NCBI RefSeq assembly: GCF_001636845.1
Contig: NZ_LITT01000006.1
Coordinates: forward strand, 1-64,000
DNA: 64,000 nt
Source of the DNA: Clostridium ljungdahlii
Lineage (GTDB): Bacteria; Bacillota; Clostridia; Clostridiales; Clostridiaceae
Direction of reading: 5' to 3'
Shown here in pieces: positions 25,355-34,151 of the stretch; positions within the stretch are counted from its first letter, which is position 1, and every line of letters begins with the position of its first letter. Made by a program: the position numbers and the translations under genes. The notes under the pieces are model-generated. The model ran no database searches. It saw nothing but the letters and a program-made list of their open reading frames with translations, and had not been told where the DNA came from.

Positions 25355-25987
25355 ATGAAATTAGCAGATAAAAGCTGCACAGATTTTATAGAAGTTCTTG
25401 CATCTAAAGCTGCAACTCCTGGTGGAGGCGGAGGATCAGCTATTACAGGTGCTATAGGAATGGCACTTGGAGGCATGGTATGTAACCTTACAATAGGAAA
25501 GAAAAAGTATGCACAGTATGATGAAAAGGTAAAAGGCATACTTAAAAGGGCTTATGAGCTTCAAGCAGAACTCTTAAAGATGGTGGATGCAGATGCAGAG
25601 TGTTTTCTACCACTTTCAAAGGCTTATGGAATGCCAAAAGATACTGAAGAGCAGAAAAAATTAAAGGAAGAGACTTTAGAAAAGTGTTTAAAGAAAGCCT
25701 GTGGTGTTCCAGTAAGTATTGTTAAACAAGCTTATGAAGCAATAAAACTCCATGAGGCACTTGTGGACAACTGCTCTAAACTTGCAATAAGTGATGTTGG
25801 AGTAGGAGTACAGTGTTTAAGAGCTGCTATTATTGGAGCGCAGCTTAATGTCATAATCAACATAAATTCTATTAAAGATGCAGAATATGTTAAAAAGGTA
25901 AAAGCAGAGACGGAACCTTTAGTTGAAGAAGGCATTAAGATTGCAGATAAGGTATATGAAAAAGTAGTTAGTGCACTTTCCAAATAA
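25355..25987 (+). CDS. fchA: Methenyl-tetrahydrofolate cyclohydrolase (FchA)
   Basis: This 210-residue protein of the FTCD C-terminal/FchA family opens DFIEVLASKAATPGGGGGSA, the conserved Gly-rich turn, then ITGAIGMALGGMVCNLTIGK. Later LAISDVGVGVQCLRAAIIGA is typical. It converts 10-formyl-THF to 5,10-methenyl-THF. Because the neighbouring FolD lacks the residues needed for this step, FchA is likely the only cyclohydrolase of the pathway. AGGAGG precedes the ATG. A hairpin follows before folD. Confidence 0.92.
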   Translation: MKLADKSCTDFIEVLASKAATPGGGGGSAITGAIGMALGGMVCNLTIGKKKYAQYDEKVKGILKRAYELQAELLKMVDADAECFLPLSKAYGMPKDTEEQKKLKEETLEKCLKKACGVPVSIVKQAYEAIKLHEALVDNCSKLAISDVGVGVQCLRAAIIGAQLNVIININSIKDAEYVKKVKAETEPLVEEGIKIADKVYEKVVSALSK

Positions 25988-25997
25988 AATTATTATT

Positions 25998-26027
25998 CTC
26001 CAGAAGAAATTTTAATTTCTTCTGGAG
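25998..26027 (+). terminator. Hairpin between fchA and folD
   Basis: The stem CTCCAGAAGAAAT / ATTTCTTCTGGAG is a perfect 13-base pair arm with a four-base loop. It lacks a T-run, so partial termination or mRNA stabilisation is more likely than full termination. Confidence 0.6.
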
Positions 26028-26089
26028 GCACTTGTAAATTAGTTTAGTATGGTACAGATAGCTAATTTTAATATGAAGGAGATATAAGT

Positions 26090-26944
26090 ATGGGTCAAAT
26101 AATTAAAGGTAAACCAGTGGCAGATGCTATAAGTGAAGCTTTAACTAAAGAAGTTAATGATTTAAAGGTAAAGGGTATTACTCCAAAGCTTACATTAGTA
26201 AGAGTTGGAGCAAACGGAAGTGACCTTGCTTATGAAAAAGGAGCTCTAAAAAAGTGCGAAAAAATTGGAATAGAGGCAGTTGTTAAAGAGCTACCAGCAG
26301 ATATATCACAAGACAAGTTTATTGAAGAATTGAAAAAAATAAATGCGGACAAGACTGTAAACGCAATAATGGTATTCAGACCATTTCCTAAGCAATTAGA
26401 TGAAAGCGTTATAAAATATATAATCGCCCCTGAGAAAGATGTAGATTGCTTTAGTCCTGTAAATGTTGCTAAATTGATGGAAAAAGATATGACAGGATTT
26501 GCACCTTGTACACCATCTGCTGTTATAGAAATTCTTAAGCATTATAAAGTTCCTATGAAGGGAAAAAATGCAGTTATAGTAGGAAGATCTATGGTAGTTG
26601 GAAAACCAGCGTGCATGCTGCTCTTAAATGAAAATGCTACAGTTACCGTATGTCATTCAAAAACTACTGATATGCCAAAGGTTTGTTCCCAGGCAGACAT
26701 ACTGGTAGTAGGCATAGGAAAAGCTAAAATGATAGATTCAAAATATGTAAAAGATGGTGCCGTAGTTATAGATGTAGGCATAAATGTAGATGAAAGTGGA
26801 AAGTTATGTGGAGATGTAGATACAGAAGACTGTGAATCAAAAGCTTCAATGATAACACCAGTTCCTGGAGGAGTAGGCTCAGTTACTTCATCCATACTTG
26901 CACAGCATATTGTAAAAGCCTGTAAGTTACAAAATAACCTATAA
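26090..26944 (+). CDS. folD: Methylene-tetrahydrofolate dehydrogenase (FolD), cyclohydrolase residues missing
   Basis: This 284-residue protein has the FolD fold: N-terminal folate domain, then the NAD(P) Rossmann part (AVIVGRSMVVGKPACMLL, TVTVCHSKT, DVGINVDE, VTPVPGGVGSVTSS-like ITPVPGGVGSVT). It reduces 5,10-methenyl-THF to methylene-THF. Aligned with E. coli FolD, Tyr50 is kept (Y48) and Asp121 is kept (D120), but the Lys54 position is Ala52 (in YEKGALKKC) and the Gln98 position is Phe97 (in VFRPFP). Lys54 and Gln98 are needed for cyclohydrolase activity, so this enzyme is probably a dehydrogenase only. FchA upstream covers the lost step. Confidence 0.93.
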   Translation: MGQIIKGKPVADAISEALTKEVNDLKVKGITPKLTLVRVGANGSDLAYEKGALKKCEKIGIEAVVKELPADISQDKFIEELKKINADKTVNAIMVFRPFPKQLDESVIKYIIAPEKDVDCFSPVNVAKLMEKDMTGFAPCTPSAVIEILKHYKVPMKGKNAVIVGRSMVVGKPACMLLLNENATVTVCHSKTTDMPKVCSQADILVVGIGKAKMIDSKYVKDGAVVIDVGINVDESGKLCGDVDTEDCESKASMITPVPGGVGSVTSSILAQHIVKACKLQNNL

Positions 26945-26971
26945 ACCTGTGAAATAAATGGAGGAATAAAT

Positions 26972-27622
26972 ATGATTATTTCAGAAAAAAAATCTTTTGA
27001 TGAATTATTGGATTACCTTAAAGACAGTGAAAAAGTAATAATCACAGGATGTTCTTTATGCGCAACTACCTGTAAAGTAGGCGGAGAAGAAGAAGTATTA
27101 GCAATGAAAGCCAAGTTAGAAGAACAAGGCAAAAAAGTTTTAGGATACAAAATACTTGATCCTTCCTGCAATCTTTTAAAAACAAGAAAAGATTTAAAGT
27201 CTTTAAAAGCTGAATTAAAAGAAGCGGATGCAGTAGTATCCCTAGCTTGTGGGGATGGAACTCAAACTGTAGCCAAGTTAGTAAAAATTCCCGTTTATCC
27301 AGGTAATAACACTATGTTTATAGGTGAAGTAGAAAGAGTTGGACAATATGCAGAAGCTTGTAAAGCTTGTGGAAATTGCCAGCTTGGATGGACAGGGGGA
27401 ATATGTCCAATTACAATGTGTGCAAAGGGACTTTTGAATGGACCTTGCGGTGGTGCAAGAGATGGTAAATGTGAAGTTGATCCTGAAAATGATTGTGCTT
27501 GGATATTAATATACAATAAATTAAAAGAACTAGGACAGCTCGATAATTTGACAGAATTAAGAAAGCCAAGAGATTATCAAATAAGTGCTCATCCTAGAAA
27601 AATAAATTTAAATGCTAAGTAA
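26972..27622 (+). CDS. metV: MetV, zinc/iron-sulfur partner of methylene-THF reductase
   Basis: This 216-residue Cys-rich protein resembles the MTHFR C-terminal domain group (MetV). It has ITGCSLCATTCKVGG near the N-terminus and a cluster CKACGNCQLGWTGGICPITMC with LLNGPCGGARDGKCEVD. At least nine cysteines can hold Fe-S clusters or zinc. MetV forms a complex with MetF in acetogens and is needed for reduction of methylene-THF to methyl-THF; no RnfC2-like third subunit is encoded here. AGGAGG-type site (GGAGG) precedes the ATG, and metF follows after 22 bases. Confidence 0.92.
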   Translation: MIISEKKSFDELLDYLKDSEKVIITGCSLCATTCKVGGEEEVLAMKAKLEEQGKKVLGYKILDPSCNLLKTRKDLKSLKAELKEADAVVSLACGDGTQTVAKLVKIPVYPGNNTMFIGEVERVGQYAEACKACGNCQLGWTGGICPITMCAKGLLNGPCGGARDGKCEVDPENDCAWILIYNKLKELGQLDNLTELRKPRDYQISAHPRKINLNAK

Positions 27623-27644
27623 TAATCAGAAGGGGGATTAAAAA

Positions 27645-28526
27645 ATGAGCTTATTGAAGGAAGCTTTTGAAAAGGGAGAGTTTGCAATTACAGCTGAAAT
27701 GGCACCTCCAAAGGGAACGGATCTTTCTCATTTAATTGAATGTGCCAAAAAGATAAAAGGAAGAGTTCAGGGAGTTAATGTAACGGATTTCCAGTCTGCT
27801 ACGTTAAAAGCTACATCTTTAGCTACTTGTAAAGTATTAAAAGATGCAGGATTAGAACCTGTATTTCAAATAACAGGAAGAGATAGAAACAGAATAGCAA
27901 TTCAAGGGGAATTGTTATCTGCAGGTGTTTTTGGAATTGAAAATGTTTTAGCTCTTACTGGAGATTATACTGCTACAGGAGATCACCCTGGTGCAAAGCC
28001 AGTTTATGATCTAGATAGTGTTGGAATATTACAGGTGGCAAGTATTTTAAATGGTGGAAAAGACATGGGTGGAACTGAACTAAAAGGGAAACCAGATTTC
28101 TTTTTAGGGGCCTGTGTTACACCTAGATATGATCCGTTAGAGCTTCAAGTTATAAAGATGAAGAAGAAAATTAAAGCTGGAGCTAAATTCTTTCAAACTC
28201 AAGCTGTTTATGATATGGAAACTTTAAAGAAATTCAAAGAAGAGACTAAAGCTCAAGGTGTAGATGCCAAAGTTATGGTAGGCATAATACCTTTAAAGTC
28301 AGCTGGTATGGCTAAATACATGAATAAAAATGTACCTGGTATATTTGTACCTGATGAACTTATAGATAGAATGAAGAATGCTGAGGATAAAGTTCAAGAA
28401 GGCATAAAGATAGCAGGAGAATTTATAAAGACTGTAAAAGAATCAGGACTTTGCGATGGAGTTCATATAATGGCAATTGGTGCGGAAGAAAATGTGCCAT
28501 TAATATTGGACGAAGCAGGATTATAA
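27645..28526 (+). CDS. metF: 5,10-Methylene-tetrahydrofolate reductase, catalytic subunit
   Basis: This 293-residue protein forms the FAD/FMN-binding TIM barrel of the MetF family: FAITAEMAPPKGTDLSHL at the start (the E in the AEM strand is the usual catalytic Glu), VNVTDFQSATLK, ENVLALTGDY, FFQTQAVYD and VGIIPLKSAGMAKYMN. It lacks the C-terminal NADH site of plant enzymes and needs MetV. It makes methyl-THF for AcsE. AGGGGG precedes the ATG, and the gene lies between metV and lpdA in the same operon. Confidence 0.95.
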   Translation: MSLLKEAFEKGEFAITAEMAPPKGTDLSHLIECAKKIKGRVQGVNVTDFQSATLKATSLATCKVLKDAGLEPVFQITGRDRNRIAIQGELLSAGVFGIENVLALTGDYTATGDHPGAKPVYDLDSVGILQVASILNGGKDMGGTELKGKPDFFLGACVTPRYDPLELQVIKMKKKIKAGAKFFQTQAVYDMETLKKFKEETKAQGVDAKVMVGIIPLKSAGMAKYMNKNVPGIFVPDELIDRMKNAEDKVQEGIKIAGEFIKTVKESGLCDGVHIMAIGAEENVPLILDEAGL

Positions 28527-28560
28527 AGATATAGGATTAAAAAATAAGGGGCGATTAGAA

Positions 28561-29943
28561 ATGAAAGTAGTTGTAATTGGTGGAGGACCAGGAGGATATG
28601 TAGCTGCACTGCAAGCTGCTATTTTAGGTGCAGATGTTACTGTAGTTGAAAAGAAATATGTAGGAGGAACTTGTTTAAATGTAGGATGTATACCTACAAA
28701 AGCATTACTTGCTTCTACAGATATTTTAAGTGCAGTAAAAGAAGCATCAAAATTTGGAATTAATGTTGAAGGTGAAGTAAAAGCTGATTTTGATGCAATT
28801 ATGAAGAGAAAAAATAAAGTGGTAGATCAACTTGTAAAAGGTATAGAATTTATGTTTGAACATAGAGGAGTAAAGCTTGTAAGGGGAGCAGGAAAACTTA
28901 TAAGCAATAAAGAGGTAGAGGTTACAAAGCAGGATGGATCTAAAGAATCCATAACGGCAGATAAAATTATACTTGCTACTGGTTCTGTACCTGTTACACC
29001 TGGAGTATTCAAGTATGATGGTAAAAAGGTTATAACTTCAGATGAAGTTTTAAATTTGGAAAAACTTCCAAAGTCAATGATATTAGTTGGTGGAGGTCCT
29101 ATAGGTTGTGAAATAGGATATTTCCTAAATAGTATGGGAGTAGAAGTTAAAGTTGTCGAAGCTCTTCCTCATCTTGCACCACTTGAAGATGAAGATGTGG
29201 CAAAACAACTGCAGAGAATTTTTAAACAGCATAAGATAAAATACTTTGTAGGTGATGGTATAACTAATGTAGAAGTTAAAGGTGATACAGTAACCGCTAC
29301 ATTGGGAAGCGGAAAAGTTTTGGAAGCTGAAACACTTCTCATAGCAGTAGGAAGAAGAACTTATACTGAAGGTTTAGGTTTGGATGATATAGGTATTAAA
29401 AAAGATCAAAAAGGAAGAATAATTGTAAATGAATATTTAGAAACTAATGTAGAGGGAGTTTATGCAATAGGTGATTTAATTCCTACTGCTGCCCTTGCAC
29501 ATGTGGCTTCAAGAGAAGGTATTGTAGCTGTTCAAAATGCAGTTTTAGATAAAAAGAAGAAAATGAGCTACAAAGCAGTACCTGGATGTACATTTGTAGA
29601 ACCAGAAATAGCTTCTGTAGGTATGAAAGAGAAAGATGCTGAAAAGGCAGGAATCCAATACAAGGTTGGAAGATTTGATTTTAGAGGACTTGGAAAAGCT
29701 CAAGCTATGGGCAAATTCCAAGGATTTGTAAAGATTATTACAGATGAAAAGGACGTAATAATTGGAGCTGCTATTGTAGGTGATAGAGCAACAGATATGA
29801 TTTCAGAATTAGGTGTTGCTTGTGAGCTTGGTTTAACAGCAGAACGAGTTGGTGAAGTTATTCATCCACATCCAACTTTGTCTGAGGCAATGATGGAAGC
29901 TCTTCATGATGTACACAAACAATGTGTTCATTCTGTTGATTAA
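28561..29943 (+). CDS. lpdA: Dihydrolipoamide dehydrogenase
   Basis: This 460-residue flavoprotein disulfide reductase has an FAD motif VVIGGGPGGYVAALQAA, the redox-active disulfide GGTCLNVGCIPTKALL, an NAD-binding GGGPIGCEIGYF, YAIGDLIPTAALAH, and a C-terminal His-Glu pair in HPHPTLSEAMME. There is no lipoyl domain of its own. In this cluster its lipoyl partner is probably GcvH, encoded at 36.4 kb. With no glycine decarboxylase P or T genes in the window, its role in the pathway is unclear; it may belong to a glycine synthase encoded elsewhere. Confidence 0.95.
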   Translation: MKVVVIGGGPGGYVAALQAAILGADVTVVEKKYVGGTCLNVGCIPTKALLASTDILSAVKEASKFGINVEGEVKADFDAIMKRKNKVVDQLVKGIEFMFEHRGVKLVRGAGKLISNKEVEVTKQDGSKESITADKIILATGSVPVTPGVFKYDGKKVITSDEVLNLEKLPKSMILVGGGPIGCEIGYFLNSMGVEVKVVEALPHLAPLEDEDVAKQLQRIFKQHKIKYFVGDGITNVEVKGDTVTATLGSGKVLEAETLLIAVGRRTYTEGLGLDDIGIKKDQKGRIIVNEYLETNVEGVYAIGDLIPTAALAHVASREGIVAVQNAVLDKKKKMSYKAVPGCTFVEPEIASVGMKEKDAEKAGIQYKVGRFDFRGLGKAQAMGKFQGFVKIITDEKDVIIGAAIVGDRATDMISELGVACELGLTAERVGEVIHPHPTLSEAMMEALHDVHKQCVHSVD

Positions 29944-29954
29944 ATTGTTTAATG

Positions 29955-29980
29955 TGTATAGGGCTATAGTGCCCTATACA
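29955..29980 (+). terminator. Hairpin after lpdA
   Basis: GTATAGGGC and GCCCTATAC pair around TATAGT. There is no T-run. The GC-rich stem is strong for this genome and may act as a processing or partial termination point between the methyl-branch genes and the carbonyl-branch genes. Confidence 0.55.
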
Positions 29981-30081
29981 TATAATATATAATTATAGAT
30001 GTTTTCTACATAAGAGGCATAAAATTTGTAATAGGCTTTTTATAAGTAATCTGAAACACAGCAATATAAGGAGGTTGTACT

Positions 30082-30855
30082 ATGGAATATAAAATAGCTG
30101 TAGCAGGTAAGGGTGGTACCGGTAAAACTACTTTGACAGGTCTTTTAATAGATTATTTGGTAAAGAAAGGTTCAGGACCTATTTTAGCAGTAGATGCTGA
30201 TGCAAATGCTAATTTAAATGAAGTACTTGGAACAGATATTGAAGAGACTATTGGACAAATAAAAGAAGATGTAAATAAAAGATCACTTGCAGGGGATAAT
30301 TTTCCTGGAGGTATGATGAAAGCAGATTATTTAAAGTATAAATTAAATGCATCAGTAACTGAAGGAGACGGTTATGACCTTATTGTTATGGGAAGATCCC
30401 AGGGGCCAGGATGTTATTGTTATGTTAATGGAATACTTAAAGCACAAGTGGATTCACTTTCTGGTAATTATGATTACATAGTAGTTGATAATGAAGCGGG
30501 AATGGAACACTTAAGTAGAAAACTTATAGATCCTATTGATACTCTATTTCTGATAAGCGATTGTTCCAGAAGAGGTATACAGGCTGTTGGAAGAATAAAA
30601 CAGTTAGTTGCTGAATTAAAGTTAAAAGTTGGCCAAATCTTTCTTATTGTAAATAGAGCTCCAGAAGGTAAGTTGAATTCAGGAATAAAAGAAGAAATAG
30701 AAAAACAAGAACTGGATTTAGTAGGAGTTGTGCCGATGGACCAAATGGTCTATCAATTTGATTCAGATGGAAAAGCATTAGTAGAGCTGCCAGAGGATTC
30801 TTCATGCAGAAAAGCATTGAATGAAATACTATCAAAAATTCAATTTGAAAATTAA
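30082..30855 (+). CDS. Second CooC/AcsF-type nickel-insertion ATPase
   Basis: The 257-residue protein has the deviant P-loop AVAGKGGTGKTTL, VDADANANLNEVLG, the C-x-C motif in GPGCYCYVNG and DYIVVDNEAGMEHLSRK. It is clearly a CooC paralogue but differs from the copy at 22.9 kb (YVVDNEAG versus VIMDMEAG). In Moorella a protein of this type next to the ACS genes is called AcsF and is linked to ACS nickel loading. Placement directly before acsD supports that job. GGAGG precedes the ATG. Confidence 0.88.
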   Translation: MEYKIAVAGKGGTGKTTLTGLLIDYLVKKGSGPILAVDADANANLNEVLGTDIEETIGQIKEDVNKRSLAGDNFPGGMMKADYLKYKLNASVTEGDGYDLIVMGRSQGPGCYCYVNGILKAQVDSLSGNYDYIVVDNEAGMEHLSRKLIDPIDTLFLISDCSRRGIQAVGRIKQLVAELKLKVGQIFLIVNRAPEGKLNSGIKEEIEKQELDLVGVVPMDQMVYQFDSDGKALVELPEDSSCRKALNEILSKIQFEN

Positions 30856-30873
30856 ATTAAGGAGGCATACATT

Positions 30874-31818
30874 ATGTTCAAAAAACCAACACAAAAATTT
30901 TCAGGCAAAATTGGTGAAGTTGAAATTGGAACAGGAGAAAAAGCATTAAAATTAGGAGGAGAATCAGTATTACCATTTTATACTTTTGATGGAGATACAG
31001 GAAATAGCCCAAAAGTAGGTATGGAAATTTTAGATGTATATCCAGAAGAATGGATAGATCCTTTAAAAGATATATACAAAGATGTTGCAAAAGACCCTGC
31101 TAAATGGGCACAATTTGTAGAAGAAAAATATAGTCCAGATTTTATATGTCTAAGACTCATAAGTGCTGATCCAAATGGTACAGATGCTGCACCAGAAGAT
31201 TGTGCTAAAACAGTTAAAGCTGTAATTGAAGCTATAACAACTCCATTAGTAGTTGCAGGTACAGGAAATCATGAAAAAGATGCAAAATTATTTGAAAAAG
31301 TTGCTCAGGAAACTGAAGGACACAATATACTTTTAATGTCTGCAGTAGAAGATAACTATAAGACAGTAGGAGCCGCAGGCGTAATGGCTTATAATGACAA
31401 AGTTGTAGCTGAATCTTCAGTTGATATAAACCTTGCAAAACAGATAAATATTTTAATGAATCAACTTGGAATAGACAATACAAAGTTTGTTGACAACGTA
31501 GGATGTGCAGCAGGTGGATATGGTTATGAATATGTTATATCAACTTTAGATAGAGTAAAACTTGCAGCACTTGGTCAAGATGATAAAACTCTTCAAATTC
31601 CTATAATAAGCCCTGTTTCTTTCGAAGCTTGCAAAGTAAAAGAGGCAATGGATTCAGAAGAAGATTCACCACAATGGGGAAGTCAGGAAGAAAGAACAAT
31701 TTCCATGGAAGTTGCAACAGCATCCGGAGTATTAGCATCAGGAACCGATGCTGTAATATTACGTCATCCAAAATCTGTAGAAGTAATTAGAAACTTTATT
31801 AAGGAATTATTAGGTTAA
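30874..31818 (+). CDS. acsD: Corrinoid iron-sulfur protein, small subunit
   Basis: This 314-residue TIM-barrel protein opens with TQKFSGKIGEVEIGTGEKAL, the usual AcsD start, and has SGDTGNSP-like FDGDTGNSPKVGMEI, FICLRLISADPN and VDNVGCAAGGYGYEYV. It pairs with AcsC to hold the corrinoid that carries the methyl group from methyl-THF to acetyl-CoA synthase. It starts 18 bases after the CooC stop with GGAGG and is followed by acsC after about 40 bases. Confidence 0.95.
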   Translation: MFKKPTQKFSGKIGEVEIGTGEKALKLGGESVLPFYTFDGDTGNSPKVGMEILDVYPEEWIDPLKDIYKDVAKDPAKWAQFVEEKYSPDFICLRLISADPNGTDAAPEDCAKTVKAVIEAITTPLVVAGTGNHEKDAKLFEKVAQETEGHNILLMSAVEDNYKTVGAAGVMAYNDKVVAESSVDINLAKQINILMNQLGIDNTKFVDNVGCAAGGYGYEYVISTLDRVKLAALGQDDKTLQIPIISPVSFEACKVKEAMDSEEDSPQWGSQEERTISMEVATASGVLASGTDAVILRHPKSVEVIRNFIKELLG

Positions 31819-31856
31819 TTAAAATTTATACTGGGATTAAATAAGGAGGATTAAAA

Positions 31857-33209
31857 ATGGCTTTAACAGGATTAAATATATTTAAATTAACACCAAAAAA
31901 GAATTGTAAGGATTGCGGTTTTCCTACTTGTCTAGCTTTTTCAATGAAAGTAGCAGCAGGAGCTGTGGAAATAGGAAAATGTCCTCATATGAGTGATGAG
32001 GCAATGGAAAAATTAGCTGAAGCTACTGCACCAATTATGAAGACAATAACTATTGGTAAGGGAGATAATGAATATAAATTAGGTGGAGAAACTGTTTTAT
32101 TCCGTCATGAAAAAACTTTTGTAAATAGAAATAGATTTGCAGTTGCATTTTCCGATAGTATGGATGATGCAGAAGTAGATGCTAAAATTCAACATATAAA
32201 AGATGTAGATTATGTTAGAATCGGTGAACAAATGAAAGCCGAATTTGCTGCAATAAAATATGCAGGAAATAAAGACAAATATCTTGCTTTGATAAATAAA
32301 ATAAAAGCAAGCGGAGTAAAAGTAGCTTATGCTTTAGTCTGTGAGGATGCAGCAGTAATGAAAGAAGCTCTTTCACTCGTTAAAGATGAAAATCCATTAG
32401 TTTATGGAGCTAATAAAGATAACTTTAAAGAAATGGTTGAACTTGTAAAAGGAGATAAATTAGCATTAGGTGTAAAGGCAGATGGATTGGAAGCTCTATA
32501 TGGCCTAGTAGAAGAAATACAAAAATTGGGATATAAGAACTTAGTACTTGATCCAGGTGGAAAATCCATTAAAGAAGCTTTTGAAAATACAGTTCAAATC
32601 AGAAGAATAAATATTGAAGGTCAGGATAGAACTTTTGGATATCCTTCTATACTATTCTTAGATGAACTTACTAAAGCTGATAAATTTATGGAAGTAGCTT
32701 TATCTACATTATTTACTTTGAAATATGGTTCATTACTTGTTTTAAGTGATATGGATTATGCAAGAGCACTTCCTCTTTATAGTATAAGACAGAATGTATT
32801 TACAGATCCACAAAAACCAATGACAGTTGATTTGGGTATACATGGAATTAACAACCCAGATGAAAACTCACCAGTATTATGTACTGTTGACTTTGCTCTT
32901 ACTTACTTCCTAGTTTCAGGAGAAGTTGAAAGATCTAAAGTTCCAGTATGGATGGTTATACCAGATGCAGGCGGATATTCTGTTCTTACATCCTGGGCTG
33001 CAGGTAAATTTACTGGTGCTGCAATAGCTGATGAAATAAAGAAGTGTGGAATATCAGAGAAGACTAAGAACAGAACTCTTTTAATCCCAGGAAAGGTTGC
33101 AGTGTTAAAAGGTGAATTAGAGGAACTTCTTCCAGATTGGAATATAGTAATCAGTAGTACAGAAGCTATGTTTATTCCTAAATTATTAAAAGAGTTAACT
33201 GCTAAGTAA
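31857..33209 (+). CDS. acsC: Corrinoid iron-sulfur protein, large subunit
   Basis: The 450-residue subunit begins with the [4Fe-4S] domain, NCKDCGFPTCLAFSMKVAAG followed by EIGKC (four Cys, the C-x2-C-x4-C-x16-C layout). A TIM barrel and the C-terminal corrinoid-binding domain come next (DAGGYSVLTSWAAGKF, LLIPGKVAVLKGELE). The cluster reactivates the cobalt to Co(I), and the corrinoid carries the methyl group. AAGGAGG precedes the ATG. A hairpin lies between it and acsE. Confidence 0.95.
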   Translation: MALTGLNIFKLTPKKNCKDCGFPTCLAFSMKVAAGAVEIGKCPHMSDEAMEKLAEATAPIMKTITIGKGDNEYKLGGETVLFRHEKTFVNRNRFAVAFSDSMDDAEVDAKIQHIKDVDYVRIGEQMKAEFAAIKYAGNKDKYLALINKIKASGVKVAYALVCEDAAVMKEALSLVKDENPLVYGANKDNFKEMVELVKGDKLALGVKADGLEALYGLVEEIQKLGYKNLVLDPGGKSIKEAFENTVQIRRINIEGQDRTFGYPSILFLDELTKADKFMEVALSTLFTLKYGSLLVLSDMDYARALPLYSIRQNVFTDPQKPMTVDLGIHGINNPDENSPVLCTVDFALTYFLVSGEVERSKVPVWMVIPDAGGYSVLTSWAAGKFTGAAIADEIKKCGISEKTKNRTLLIPGKVAVLKGELEELLPDWNIVISSTEAMFIPKLLKELTAK

Positions 33210-33230
33210 AAATTATTATAAGTAAAAAAT

Positions 33231-33262
33231 AGGCAATGATTAAAAATTTTTAATTATTGCCT
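33231..33262 (+). terminator. Hairpin between acsC and acsE
   Basis: AGGCAATGATTAAAAA pairs with TTTTTAATTATTGCCT, with one mismatch and almost no loop. It has no T-run. It probably modulates rather than ends transcription, as the pathway genes continue. Confidence 0.5.
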
Positions 33263-33320
33263 GACAATATAAGTTAATACTAGTTTATAAAGATTAAGGT
33301 AAATAGGAGGTCATCTGAAC

Positions 33321-34106
33321 ATGGATAAATTTATGATCATAGGCGAAAGAATTCACTGCATATCTCCATCTATAAGGAAGGCTATTGAAGAGAGAAATCC
33401 TGAACCAATATTTAAAAGAGCAAAAGAACAATTGGATGCAGGAGCTAATTATCTAGATTTTAATATAGGACCAGCAAGAAAAGATGGAGAAGAAATAATG
33501 CAGTGGGGTGTTAAGGCTCTTCAAAGTGAATTTGACAATGTTCCACTAGCACTTGATACAACAAATAAGAAAGCTATAGAGGCAGGACTTAAAGTTTACA
33601 ATAGAGCAAAAGGAAAACCTATCATAAATTCTGCAGATGCAGGAGAAAGAATTGGAAATATAGATTTAGCTGCAGAATATGATGCTATGAGTATAGCACT
33701 TTGTGCAAAAGAAGGAATAACAAAAGACAATGATGAAAGAATAGCATATTGTACAGAAATGCTTGAAAAAGGTATGGGTCTTGGAATGGAGCCTACAGAT
33801 TTACTGTTTGATCCATTATTCTTAGTAATAAAGGGCATGCAAGATAAACAAAAGGAAGTATTAGAGGCTATTAAATTAATAAGTGATATGGGTCTTAGAA
33901 CTTGCTGTGGATTAAGCAATGTTTCAAATGGAGCACCTAAAGAAATAAGACCAATAATGGATGCAACTTTTGCAGCTATGGCAATACAATGTGGTCTTAC
34001 TTCTGCAATAATGAATCCATGTGATAAGAGATTAATGGAGACAATAAAGACTTGTGACGTTGTAAATGGTGCTGTTTTATATGCAGATTCTTACTTAGAG
34101 TTATAA
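33321..34106 (+). CDS. acsE: Methyl-THF:corrinoid iron-sulfur protein methyltransferase
   Basis: This 261-residue pterin-binding barrel has MIIGERIHCISPSIRKAIEE at the start, LDFNIGPARKDG, PLALDTTN (the Asp-Thr pair lining the folate site) and TCCGLSNVSNGAP, where Asn and Ser contact the pterin. It moves the methyl group from methyl-THF to Co(I) of AcsCD. AGGAGG lies upstream of ATG 33321. Confidence 0.95.
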   Translation: MDKFMIIGERIHCISPSIRKAIEERNPEPIFKRAKEQLDAGANYLDFNIGPARKDGEEIMQWGVKALQSEFDNVPLALDTTNKKAIEAGLKVYNRAKGKPIINSADAGERIGNIDLAAEYDAMSIALCAKEGITKDNDERIAYCTEMLEKGMGLGMEPTDLLFDPLFLVIKGMQDKQKEVLEAIKLISDMGLRTCCGLSNVSNGAPKEIRPIMDATFAAMAIQCGLTSAIMNPCDKRLMETIKTCDVVNGAVLYADSYLEL

Positions 34107-34151
34107 TTTAGAGTTATAATATATAATATTTTAAATTAGGAGGGGCTAAAA

